64,000 nucleotides of DNA from Arthrobacter rhizosphaerae. Lineage in GTDB: Bacteria; Actinomycetota; Actinomycetes; Actinomycetales; Micrococcaceae. The notes beneath the pieces were generated by a model, which made no database searches, was not told the DNA's origin, and was given only the letters and a program-made list of their open reading frames with translations. Position 1 is the first letter of the stretch; the number at the start of each line of letters is the position of its first letter. The translations under genes were made by a program, and so were the position numbers. Location of the stretch: NCBI RefSeq assembly GCF_023062595.1, contig NZ_JALLAN010000018.1, positions 1 to 64,000 on the forward strand. The letters are read 5' to 3'. Shown one piece after another: positions 51,934 to 60,910 of this stretch.

Positions 51934-54148
51934 GACGACCCAGCAGCTGGTCCAGGCCGAACCGCTCTTCCAGTTGAGCCCGGTTCAGCTGGCCGTGATA
52001 GTGCTCCTCCAGGAGCGGCATCAGCTCATACTTCCAGATCCGGCGAAGCCCTGCGGGCGTCTGCGCTGCCTTCTTCATAAAGTACGACGGCCCGATCATC
52101 AGGTCACGGTCCCACTCGTCGATGGCCTCGTTGAGCGCGTCCAGAAGCAGGGCCGGCGTCGTATCCAGCTTGCGGGACTGCAGGAAGCGCAGCAGCGTGC
52201 CCTTCACCGGCTCGGTTGTCGGGTGCAGCTCGATGAAGGAGAAACGACGCCGGATGGCAGCGTCCATCATGGCGATCGAGCGGTCGGCGGTGTTCATGGT
52301 GCCGATGATGTAGAGGTTGTCCGGCAAAGTGAACGGCTCGTTGGGGCTGTATTGGAGGTAGATGCGGTCGTCACGGTACTCGAGGAGGAAGTACAGCTCA
52401 CCGAAAACCTTGGCCAGGTTGGCGCGGTTCATCTCGTCGATGATCAGGAAGTACGGCTTGGTCTCATTGCCCGGCTTGGCTGCCTCCTCGGCCAGCCGCC
52501 GCAAAGGCCCGGCCACCAGCTTAAAGGACACCTGCCCCTCATCGGTCTTATCCGGGCGGAAGCCTTCGAAAAAGTCCTCGTAGGCGTACGAGGGGTGGAA
52601 CTGGACAAGCTTCACACGCTCGTCCGTGGCGTCCCCTGCCAGTTCCGCTGCGAGGTGCTTGGCCAGGTAGGTTTTACCCGTCCCGGGCGGGCCGTAAAGG
52701 ACAAGCTGCCGGTTCTCCTCAAGAAGTTCGGCGATCTCCTGCAGCGGTTCCAGGTCCATGTGCAGCGACGCGGCGAATTCCGGTGTCAGCGGACGGAACC
52801 CTTCAGGAACGGGATCGACGACGGCGGTCGGTGCGGCGTCGTCGTCCTCAGTTTCCGCCTCGGCCGGCAACAGCGCCTGCAGGGCCTGGATCACCCGGGT
52901 CACGTCCACGATGATGCCTGAGGCAGCGAGCTGGCGCTGGACATGGCGGGGAAGATCGGTCATGGTGTGCGTTTCGTCGAACCAGCGCACCTTCCGGTGT
53001 ATCCGCCGGTTGTCGTCGTTCTGTTCCGGTTCGCCGAGCACCACGCCTATCCGGACACCGCCGGAACTTTGGTAGAGGGCAAGGTCGCCGGGCTTCATGA
53101 CGCTGAGGAAACCAAAAACTGCGGTCTTGGTGTCTTCGCGTTCCACATAGCCAAGATGCTTGTAGTCCTCATCGACCGCATGCTGGACGAGCCCAGCGGT
53201 GACGCCGGCGTCAAGCAAGCGGAGATGTTCGACGTCGAGAGTCACCTTCTCGTCACCTTGCCAGGTGGTGAGGAGCTCGCTGTTGTCGTGGTGGGTGCGC
53301 AAGAGCCAGGCACGGCGCCCCGGGTCCCCGACTTTTCGCCACTGGCTGACGAGCTGCCGGGAGTACCAGTCGATTCGCTGCCCGGCCTGTTCATCCAGGT
53401 GCAGACGAATCCGGTGAATGTCGGCGGTGATTTCCTCATCGCTGTCACCCTTGGCCCCGCCCACCAGGGACGCGAAAGCATCCCTGATTTCCTGGCGCTC
53501 AACATCAGCCACGACGGGTTCGAAGTAGCTGGGCCAGGCGAGGTACTCGATGCTTCGGCGGATCGCCGGCTGATCCTCAGGCGTTCCCACCGCAAGCTGG
53601 TGGAAGGACAGCGGATCCTGGAGGGCATCGGCAATGACAGCTGTTGGCTGCTGGTCCACGTGCTGAACAAAGCGGCACAGCCACTTCAGGTGGTCCCAGA
53701 TTGTCCAGTTGAATTCAGCGGTGCGGTCGCGGATGACGCCATGGTCCGTCATGCCCTGGTACAGCTCATTGGGCAACTCGAGAGGGGGTTCCAGCCAGGA
53801 AGCTGCTTCGGCAACCCTGGCGCGCTTGACCTTGAGCGACTTGACCTCGTGTGCCAGCGGAAGAGACTGGAGGAAGAGCAATTCCACGGCCAGCTGTTTG
53901 GCGTTCCGCGAAGCGTCCTGGAGGTTCTCCCGAAGGTTGGTCATCATGGGCGCCTTGGAGTCCGAGACCCCTCGTTCCAAGCGGTCCAGGAGCTCAGAGG
54001 CAGCGTCAGCGGTCCATGTCAGCGTGTGACCGTCCAAGGCCGAAGGTCTCCCCTGCAGACCGGCCCCAAGTACGAACCAGGCGGCATCTTCGATCTCCTT
54101 GGAGATACCGAGGGCACGGGGCATGGAAGTCTTTAGGGCAGGGGTCAT
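51920..54148 (-). CDS. mcrB: McrB-type AAA+ GTPase with EVE-like DNA-recognition module
   Basis: 742 residues. The C-terminal AAA+ motor has Walker A LYGPPGTGKTYLAK (about 489), DEMNRANLAKVFGELYFLL (Walker B and sensor), and the McrB signature GTMNTADRS (about 619). Before it, residues 280-375 form an EVE/PUA-like module (RRAWLLRTHHDNSE, DLALYQSSGGVRIGVVLGEP) that could read a modified base. The N-terminal 270 residues are helical and unrecognised. It hydrolyses GTP and translocates DNA for McrC. TAAATT lies six bases before the ATG, fitting a leaderless operon. Confidence 0.9.
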   Translation of the reverse strand: MTPALKTSMPRALGISKEIEDAAWFVLGAGLQGRPSALDGHTLTWTADAASELLDRLERGVSDSKAPMMTNLRENLQDASRNAKQLAVELLFLQSLPLAHEVKSLKVKRARVAEAASWLEPPLELPNELYQGMTDHGVIRDRTAEFNWTIWDHLKWLCRFVQHVDQQPTAVIADALQDPLSFHQLAVGTPEDQPAIRRSIEYLAWPSYFEPVVADVERQEIRDAFASLVGGAKGDSDEEITADIHRIRLHLDEQAGQRIDWYSRQLVSQWRKVGDPGRRAWLLRTHHDNSELLTTWQGDEKVTLDVEHLRLLDAGVTAGLVQHAVDEDYKHLGYVEREDTKTAVFGFLSVMKPGDLALYQSSGGVRIGVVLGEPEQNDDNRRIHRKVRWFDETHTMTDLPRHVQRQLAASGIIVDVTRVIQALQALLPAEAETEDDDAAPTAVVDPVPEGFRPLTPEFAASLHMDLEPLQEIAELLEENRQLVLYGPPGTGKTYLAKHLAAELAGDATDERVKLVQFHPSYAYEDFFEGFRPDKTDEGQVSFKLVAGPLRRLAEEAAKPGNETKPYFLIIDEMNRANLAKVFGELYFLLEYRDDRIYLQYSPNEPFTLPDNLYIIGTMNTADRSIAMMDAAIRRRFSFIELHPTTEPVKGTLLRFLQSRKLDTTPALLLDALNEAIDEWDRDLMIGPSYFMKKAAQTPAGLRRIWKYELMPLLEEHYHGQLNRAQLEERFGLDQLLGRLADR

Positions 54149-54154
54149 CCGACA

Positions 54155-54160
54155 AATTTA
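54155..54160 (-). promoter_or_regulatory. Candidate -10 box TAAATT for the leaderless mcrBC operon
   Basis: TANNNT hexamer six bases before the mcrB ATG at 54148; no SD is visible. Confidence 0.5.
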
Positions 54161-54255
54161 CAGCCTTAAGCTGGGTGTCAGCACCATGGAAGTTTTATTT
54201 CTGAAGCCGCATCGGCGAGTCGGAGCCGACACGGCTTCACTTGCCCGCCGGCTGC

Positions 54256-54519
54256 CTACTTTACTGTTGGTAACTTCTTCCGTCCGAAGGCAAAGTAACT
54301 TCCCGGGCCGATGAAATTAATTAATGTCGCAAGCCTCCACATCGTCTTGCTGCCCCTGATCTGTTCTGCCGGACGCCGGGAGATGTCACGTTGTGCGGCA
54401 AAGAGCAGGGTGAGCTGGATGGCTCCCACCAGTACCATCCCAAAGCGCGCCTGCGGTGGCATGTCCTTCCACTTGGTCCGGTTGAACGATTTTTTGTCGG
54501 CCCGTCTCTTGCTTGCCAT
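54256..54519 (-). CDS. PLDc_N domain membrane protein
   Basis: 87 residues. Two membrane segments (FGMVLVGAIQLTLLFAA and a second near WRLATLINFIGPGSYFAFG) carry the PLDc_N pattern found at the N-termini of cardiolipin synthases and alone in actinobacteria. A basic N-terminus precedes. SD GAGGAG precedes the ATG. Role in lipid metabolism is only suggested by the family. Confidence 0.8.
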   Translation of the reverse strand: MASKRRADKKSFNRTKWKDMPPQARFGMVLVGAIQLTLLFAAQRDISRRPAEQIRGSKTMWRLATLINFIGPGSYFAFGRKKLPTVK

Positions 54520-54557
54520 CTTCGGCTCCTCTTCAGGTACTGATTGGGACGTTGAAG

Positions 54558-54974
54558 CTAATGGACGAATGGAGCAAGCCTCTGCTTTTGATCGGGAGTC
54601 AGCCTCAACACGCGGCCTGTCCTCTCATCCACAAAGGCCAGGTGGGTGGTGGCCCTGACACAATCCTCGCGAGTGACGGGATCTTGCACAAGGTAGTGAA
54701 TGTCGAAACTGGCGCCTTTGACACCACCGATCCAGATTTGAACCACGGCAGGCACATTCCGGTATTCGAGGGTCCGCACGTAACGGATCCGGTGCTCCAC
54801 CACCAGGGCCAGGGTTCCCTCCTCAACGTCGTTGAAGAGGGCAACCTGAGGCTCGATTCCGGGCAGGCCTGCTCCACGGGGCGGGCCGAAGGCCGCTATC
54901 CGTGCCTCCTCCAGCATGCGCACTACCTGCACGTTGTTGATGTGGCCGTAGGCATCCATGTCCCCCCAGCGCAT
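54558..54974 (-). CDS. Acyl-CoA thioesterase, hot-dog fold (4HBT)
   Basis: 138 residues. RWGDMDAYGHINNVQVVRML holds the catalytic Asp of the 4-hydroxybenzoyl-CoA/YbgC-type thioesterases. Homologues start about 15 residues earlier, but the only upstream in-frame start would be CTG, so I use the ATG. It lies 38 bases after the ABC gene stop on the same strand, so it may be co-transcribed with the exporter. Confidence 0.85.
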   Translation of the reverse strand: MRWGDMDAYGHINNVQVVRMLEEARIAAFGPPRGAGLPGIEPQVALFNDVEEGTLALVVEHRIRYVRTLEYRNVPAVVQIWIGGVKGASFDIHYLVQDPVTREDCVRATTHLAFVDERTGRVLRLTPDQKQRLAPFVH

Positions 54975-55012
54975 GGGTACGAGTACCTCGAGGCGACGGG
55001 GCTCCCCGGCGG

Positions 55013-57088
55013 TCAGCTGCGCACCGCTGCGGACTCGGCAGTGAAGGCCGATTCTTCGGCATCCTCACCGGCGAACTGCGACATGTACAGACGGTAGTAG
55101 GCGCCCTTCAGCTCGAGCAGCGCGTGGTGGTTCCCTTGCTCCACAATCCTGCCGGCTTCCATCACGAGGATGGTATCGGCGTCGCGGATCGTGGACAGGC
55201 GATGGGCGATAACAAAGCTCGTACGGTCGCTCCGGAGAGCTGCCATCGCCTTTTGCACCAGGACCTCGGTGCGGGTGTCCACCGAGCTCGTCGCCTCGTC
55301 CAGGATGAGCAGCGAAGGATTGGCAACAAAGGCCCGTGCGATGGTGATCAGCTGCTTCTCGCCTGCGCTGACGTTGTTGCCCTCCTCGTCGATGACGGTG
55401 TCGTATCCCTCGGGCAGCGCCCTGACGAAGCGGTCAACGAAAGTGGCCTTGGCGGCTTCCATCACCTGGTCATCCGTCGCGTCCAGGTTCCCGTACTTGA
55501 TGTTGTCGTAGATGCTGCCCCCGAACAGCCAGGCATCCTGGAGAACCATACCCACCTTGGACCTCAGTTCGGACCGGCTCAAATGCGTGATGTCCACGCC
55601 GTCCAGGGAAATACTGCCGCTGTCCAGCTCGTAGAAACGCATCACAAGGTTAACGAGGGTTGTTTTGCCGGCACCCGTCGGTCCCACGATTGCCACTGTG
55701 TGGCCTGGCTCGGCGTTGAAGGAAAGGTCCTCGATGAGCGGCTTGTCCGGCGTGTAGCTGAACGTGACGTTCCGGAACTCCACATGGCCGTCAGTCTTGG
55801 CTGGCAGATGCTCTGTGGCTGTCTCGGCATCCTGCTCATCGGCGTCGAGCAGTTCAAAGACCCGCTCAGCGGAGGCGACGCCGGACTGCAGCATGTTGGC
55901 CATGCCAGCCATCTGCCCCAGCGGCTGCGTGAACTCTCGCGAGTACTGGATGAAAGCCGTGGCATCGCCCAGGCTCATTCCTCCCGAAGCCACCCGCAGG
56001 CCGCCAACAACCGCGATGCCAACGTAGCTGAGGTAGGAGACGAACTGCATCACCGGGAAGATGATCCCGGACACAAACTGCGCCCCGAAACTTGCCTTGT
56101 AGAGGGCTTCGTTCCGCTCATCGAAGCGGTCCAGCATGTCGGCATCACGGCCAAAGACGCGCACGAGGTCGTGACCGGAGAAAGACTCCTCGATCTGGCC
56201 ATTGAGCTGGCCGGTGTTCTTCCACTGAGCAGCAAAGAGCTTCTGGCTGCGGCTGCCGATGATTCCGGCAGCGACGCCTGACAGCGGCAAGGCCACCAGG
56301 GCAATCAAGGCAAGCTGCCACGACACGATGAACATCATGATCACGATGCCGACAACGGTCAGGAGTGAGCTGACCAGCTGCGCGAACGCCTGCTGGAGTG
56401 CCTGCTGAATGTTGTCGACGTCGTTGGTCACCCTCGAAAGGAGATCGCCGCGCTGCCGGGTATCGAAGTAGTTCAGCGGAAGCTTGTTCAGTTTCTTCTC
56501 AGTATCGTCCCGGAGCTTCCGGACCACCCGCATGACCAGAACATTCAGGACATACCCCTGCAGCCAGAGGAACACGTTGGCCACAAAGTACATCACCAGG
56601 ACGACGCTGATCAGGAAGGCGAGTTTCTGGAAATCGATGCCCACTCCGGGTACGAGTTCCATCCTGCTGACCATGTCCGCGAAGTTGTCCTGGCCTTGGC
56701 TCCGCAGGCCTTCGACGAACTGGTCTTTGCTGACGCCGGAAGGAAGTTGTTTTCCGACCACACCGCTGAAGATCACGTCCATTGCCTGGCCGAGGATCTT
56801 CGGTGCGATCACGTTCAGGACCACAGCTACAGTCACCATGGCCAAGACCAGGTAAATACCCGCAGCCTCGGGCTTCAACAGGCCCATCAGCCTCTTGGCG
56901 GAGGGCCAGAAGTGTTCAGGCTTCTTGGCCGGAACGGATCCGAACATGCCGCCGTCGGCCTCGCCTGGTACAAACTCTTCCTCGACGAAGTCATCGTCGT
57001 CTTCCAGCGCATCCGTTACTGGTGCATCCGCTGGCTGGGCGGGATCTTCCTCGCCGGGACGGGTGGACAGCTTCTCATTGGTGCTCAT
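55013..57088 (-). CDS. ABC exporter subunit B (permease-ATPase fusion)
   Basis: 691 residues: an acidic N-terminal extension, six membrane segments and a nucleotide-binding domain. Walker A GPTGAGKTTLVNL, a signature that departs from LSGGQ (NVSAGEKQL), and Walker B LLILDEATSSVD with the catalytic Glu. Typical heterodimeric half-transporter; it pairs with the gene upstream. Start ATG overlaps the upstream stop (ATGA). Substrate unknown, perhaps a lipid or drug. Confidence 0.92.
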   Translation of the reverse strand: MSTNEKLSTRPGEEDPAQPADAPVTDALEDDDDFVEEEFVPGEADGGMFGSVPAKKPEHFWPSAKRLMGLLKPEAAGIYLVLAMVTVAVVLNVIAPKILGQAMDVIFSGVVGKQLPSGVSKDQFVEGLRSQGQDNFADMVSRMELVPGVGIDFQKLAFLISVVLVMYFVANVFLWLQGYVLNVLVMRVVRKLRDDTEKKLNKLPLNYFDTRQRGDLLSRVTNDVDNIQQALQQAFAQLVSSLLTVVGIVIMMFIVSWQLALIALVALPLSGVAAGIIGSRSQKLFAAQWKNTGQLNGQIEESFSGHDLVRVFGRDADMLDRFDERNEALYKASFGAQFVSGIIFPVMQFVSYLSYVGIAVVGGLRVASGGMSLGDATAFIQYSREFTQPLGQMAGMANMLQSGVASAERVFELLDADEQDAETATEHLPAKTDGHVEFRNVTFSYTPDKPLIEDLSFNAEPGHTVAIVGPTGAGKTTLVNLVMRFYELDSGSISLDGVDITHLSRSELRSKVGMVLQDAWLFGGSIYDNIKYGNLDATDDQVMEAAKATFVDRFVRALPEGYDTVIDEEGNNVSAGEKQLITIARAFVANPSLLILDEATSSVDTRTEVLVQKAMAALRSDRTSFVIAHRLSTIRDADTILVMEAGRIVEQGNHHALLELKGAYYRLYMSQFAGEDAEESAFTAESAAVRS

Positions 57089-58818
57089 GCCACTTCCTCC
57101 GCGGTCAGCTGGGACTCAACAATTTCCTGGTAGGTGGTGGAGTTTTCGAGCAGTTCATCGTGAGTGCCACGGTCCACGATGCGGCCCCTGTCCAGCACCA
57201 GAATCTCATCCGCGTCGGCGATGGTGGACACGCGCTGGCCAACGATGATGACGGTGGCATTGGCCGTTTTTGCTTTCAGCGCCCGGCGAAGGCGTGCATC
57301 CGTTGCGACGTCAAGGGCCGAGAACGAGTCATCAAACAGAAACACTTTCGGTTCCGTCACCAATGCCCTGGCAATGCACAACCTTTGCCGCTGGCCGCCC
57401 GAGACGTTGGTGCCGCCTTGTGCGATCCTCGCGCCAAGACCGTTCTTCTTGTCCCTCACGAAGTCCGCCGCCTGTGCCACTGTCAGGGCGTCCCACAGTT
57501 CCTCATCCGTGGCCTCGGTCTTGCCGAAACGCAGGTTGTGCTCGATGGTGCCGGAGAACAGGTAGGGACGCTGCGGCACCATGGCCACCCTGCCCGTGAT
57601 TTCGGAGCGGTGCAGATCGGTGACAGGGACGCCGTCGAGCAGTACTTCACCGGAACCGACGTCGTAGAGCCTGGGAAGCAAGGACAACAGGCTGGTCTTA
57701 CCGGCACCGGTTGAGCCGATGATTGCCAGTGTTTTTCCTGGCTCAGCGGTGAAGCTGATGTTGCTCAACACTGGTTCCTCAGCGCCCGGGTACGCGAACG
57801 AAACGTCGCGGAATTCGACCCGGCCCGTCTTGTGGGCGGGCGTCACCGGGTTCAATGGCTCGTGGATGGAAGGCTCGACGTCGAGCACTTCACCGATGCG
57901 GTCTGCGCAGACGGAGGCACGCGGAATCATCATGGCCATGAAGGTGCCCATCATCACGGCGATCAGGATCTGCAGAAGGTACTGGAGGAAGGCGGTGAGG
58001 GCTCCCACCTGCATTTCGCCTGCCTCCACCCGCTGGCCGCCGAACCAGAGGACGGCGGCAGTGGAAACATGGAGGATCATGCCGATGGCCGGGAACATCA
58101 GGACGAAGAGGGCACCGATTTTCAGGGACACATCGGTAAGTTCCTTGTTGGCTTCACCAAAGCGCTCAGCCTCATGGGGTTCCCGGACGAAGGCGCGGAC
58201 CACTCTGATGCCGATGATCTGCTCGCGGAGGACTCCATTGATGCGGTCGATCTTTGTCTGCATGGAGCGGAAGAGCGGCATCAGCCGTACAACGAGATAG
58301 CCAACCACCAGAATCAACACTGGAACTGAAACCCAGACAAGCCAGGACAGGTTGAGGTCTTCGCGGAGTGCCATGATGATGCCACCGATGCACATGATGG
58401 GCGTGGCCACCATGAAGTTCAGGCCCATCAGGACCAGCATCTGCACCTGTTGGACATCATTTGTGCCGCGGGTGATCAGGGTGGGGGCGCCGAAAACGTT
58501 GACGTCCTTTGCCGAGAAGCTGCTGACTTTGCGGAATACCCCACGGCGAAGGTCGCGGCCGATCGCCATGGCAGCCTTGGAGCCGTAGTAGACGCCCGCT
58601 ATCGCCGTCGCTACCTGTATCAACGCGACGCCCAACATCCACACGCCCGTACGCCAGATGTAGTCGGTATCGCCGCGTGCCACACCTTCGTCAATGATCT
58701 GCGCGTTGAGGCTGGGGAGGTATAGGGCGGCGATGGTCGATGCCAGCTGAAGCGCGATGACGGCAATAATGTACGGCAAATACGGCTTGGAGTAGCGCCG
58801 TATGAGGGTGAGGAGCAT
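57085..58818 (-). CDS. ABC exporter subunit A (permease-ATPase fusion)
   Basis: 577 residues from the ATG at 58818, which has SD AAGGA at good spacing; a GTG two codons earlier sits too close to it. Six membrane segments and an ATPase domain: Walker A STGAGKTSLLSL, canonical signature NVSGGQRQRL, and Walker B VFLFDDSFSALD, where the usual catalytic Glu is Asp. That makes one ATP site degenerate, as in BmrCD/TmrAB-type heterodimers. First gene of the two-gene operon. Confidence 0.92.
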   Translation of the reverse strand: MLLTLIRRYSKPYLPYIIAVIALQLASTIAALYLPSLNAQIIDEGVARGDTDYIWRTGVWMLGVALIQVATAIAGVYYGSKAAMAIGRDLRRGVFRKVSSFSAKDVNVFGAPTLITRGTNDVQQVQMLVLMGLNFMVATPIMCIGGIIMALREDLNLSWLVWVSVPVLILVVGYLVVRLMPLFRSMQTKIDRINGVLREQIIGIRVVRAFVREPHEAERFGEANKELTDVSLKIGALFVLMFPAIGMILHVSTAAVLWFGGQRVEAGEMQVGALTAFLQYLLQILIAVMMGTFMAMMIPRASVCADRIGEVLDVEPSIHEPLNPVTPAHKTGRVEFRDVSFAYPGAEEPVLSNISFTAEPGKTLAIIGSTGAGKTSLLSLLPRLYDVGSGEVLLDGVPVTDLHRSEITGRVAMVPQRPYLFSGTIEHNLRFGKTEATDEELWDALTVAQAADFVRDKKNGLGARIAQGGTNVSGGQRQRLCIARALVTEPKVFLFDDSFSALDVATDARLRRALKAKTANATVIIVGQRVSTIADADEILVLDRGRIVDRGTHDELLENSTTYQEIVESQLTAEEVA

Positions 58819-59191
58819 GCCCACGGATCCTTAAGAAGAAGAGCACAGATTGGATAAGAGAAGTAATAGCAGCGGGGGCTGACGGTATCAGGGTTCCCAC
58901 TCTACGAAATCTGTTGCCTGTGCGAAACATTCTCTGGAAAAGATCATCCGAATGGAGTATTCCTTGGCGACTGCGAGTACTCGAAGCCGATTCCAAGTAG
59001 TCGAGGGCTGAAAAAACGAGTACACACTACTCGTGACTTCTGAATCGCTATCCCCATAGCCTCAAAAAGTAAGCATGCTGATGATTCTGGGGGAAGGGTG
59101 GGCTGATCCCACGAGCCCTTAGCTCGGGGTCGAGCGGGCAGCTCGCGCGGAGTCGTCAGTTCTACCAGTCGGTCTCGGATGGAGATCAGCT
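58819..59191. other. Intergenic regulatory region before the CHATGS protein, 373 bases
   Basis: Divergent region between the ABC operon (minus) and the secreted protein (plus). It has AT-rich stretches, the CGAGTA palindromes at 58974-59033, and GGAG before the ATG at 59192. No gene is supported. Confidence 0.6.
58974..59033. promoter_or_regulatory. CGAGTA palindromes: candidate operators
   Basis: Perfect palindrome CGAGTACTCG at 58974-58983, a partial AGTAGTCGA at 58996-59004, and the inverted repeat CGAGTA-cacac-TACTCG at 59017-59033. Sites are about 43 bases apart, roughly four helical turns. Confidence 0.45.
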
Positions 59192-60085
<894 letters not shown>

Positions 60086-60123
60086 GTCGGGCTAACCGAG
60101 CAGGTCGGACTAGAGAAGGAGCG

Positions 60124-60157
60124 AACGGGCATCGCACCACCAGGTGCGGTGCCCGTT
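60124..60157 (+). terminator. Terminator between the CHATGS gene and the sortase gene
   Basis: 15-bp stem AACGGGCATCGCACC/GGTGCGGTGCCCGTT with one wobble pair and a four-base loop, 38 bases after the stop; the tail agtcctcc is only weakly U-rich, so read-through to the sortase is possible. Confidence 0.55.
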
Positions 60158-60183
60158 AGTCCTCCCCAGGAACGAGAAGCTGA

Positions 60184-60885
60184 GTGACTTTAGGCCAGCA
60201 CGGCAGGCACCCTCCCCCCACCCCCGAACGAGGTCAGGGAAGGTTGCTGAACCGCGGAGGAATTTTGTTGCTCGTGTGCGGAGTCCTGGGCTTCTTCGCC
60301 CTGGCATTCCTGCCGGGCCTCGTGTCTGCAGGTGGTTCCCTCGGCACAGGCAGCTCGAGCAAGCCCGACGGCAATCCGAGTTCCTGGACCGCCACCTCAG
60401 TCCCGGTACCCGCGCCGGTTCAGACCGTTAGCTCCCTGCCGGCTGCTGCCCGCCCCACCCGCATCGCCTACCCCCTGGCCGGGATAGATGTACCAGTCCA
60501 TCCGTTGGAGCCAAGCCAGGAAGAAAAGGTCTCCCGTACCCTGGTCCCACCCCGGACGGTAGACGGATACTGGCTGGCACCCTTTGGTGTTCCGGGGGCA
60601 GGATCAACCAACACGACCTACATCATTGGACACAGTTGGGAGGACCGGGATGCTCCCTTTAACCGCCTGAGTGACGCCTCGGTTCCAGGACAGGAGTTTG
60701 ATGCAGTGACTGAAACGGGCACGGTTCGCTACAGAGTCGATTGGGTTACCACCTATCTCAAGGACACCCTCAAGGACAGCCCCATCTGGGAGGTTGTTCC
60801 GAATCGCCTGGTCCTTATCAGCTGCTACACAGACGACTTTTGGGGCAAGAACGTAGTGGTCGTCGCTTCACCTGTCACAAATTAG
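60184..60885 (+). CDS. Class F-like sortase
   Basis: 233 residues: a short cytoplasmic N-terminus, one membrane segment (about 27-50, GGILLLVCGVLGFFALAFLP), then a sortase domain with His150 (TYIIGHSWED) and nucleophilic Cys214 (LVLISCYTDDFWGKNVVV). The usual arginine that follows the cysteine (YRDNVVV in many class F enzymes) is missing; Gly-Lys stands there. The start codon is GTG with a weak SD GAGAAG; later TTG starts exist. It lies 98 bases after the CHATGS gene, with a hairpin between, and probably attaches that protein to the wall. Confidence 0.8.
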   Translation: MTLGQHGRHPPPTPERGQGRLLNRGGILLLVCGVLGFFALAFLPGLVSAGGSLGTGSSSKPDGNPSSWTATSVPVPAPVQTVSSLPAAARPTRIAYPLAGIDVPVHPLEPSQEEKVSRTLVPPRTVDGYWLAPFGVPGAGSTNTTYIIGHSWEDRDAPFNRLSDASVPGQEFDAVTETGTVRYRVDWVTTYLKDTLKDSPIWEVVPNRLVLISCYTDDFWGKNVVVVASPVTN

Positions 60886-60910
60886 GCGTTTCTTGCTGGC
60901 GCTGCCGGAA

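Noticed and set aside
51899..54136. Long + strand frames (340 and 397 codons) opposite mcrB
   Set aside because: Shadow frames of a high-GC gene; the minus strand carries Walker and McrB motifs.
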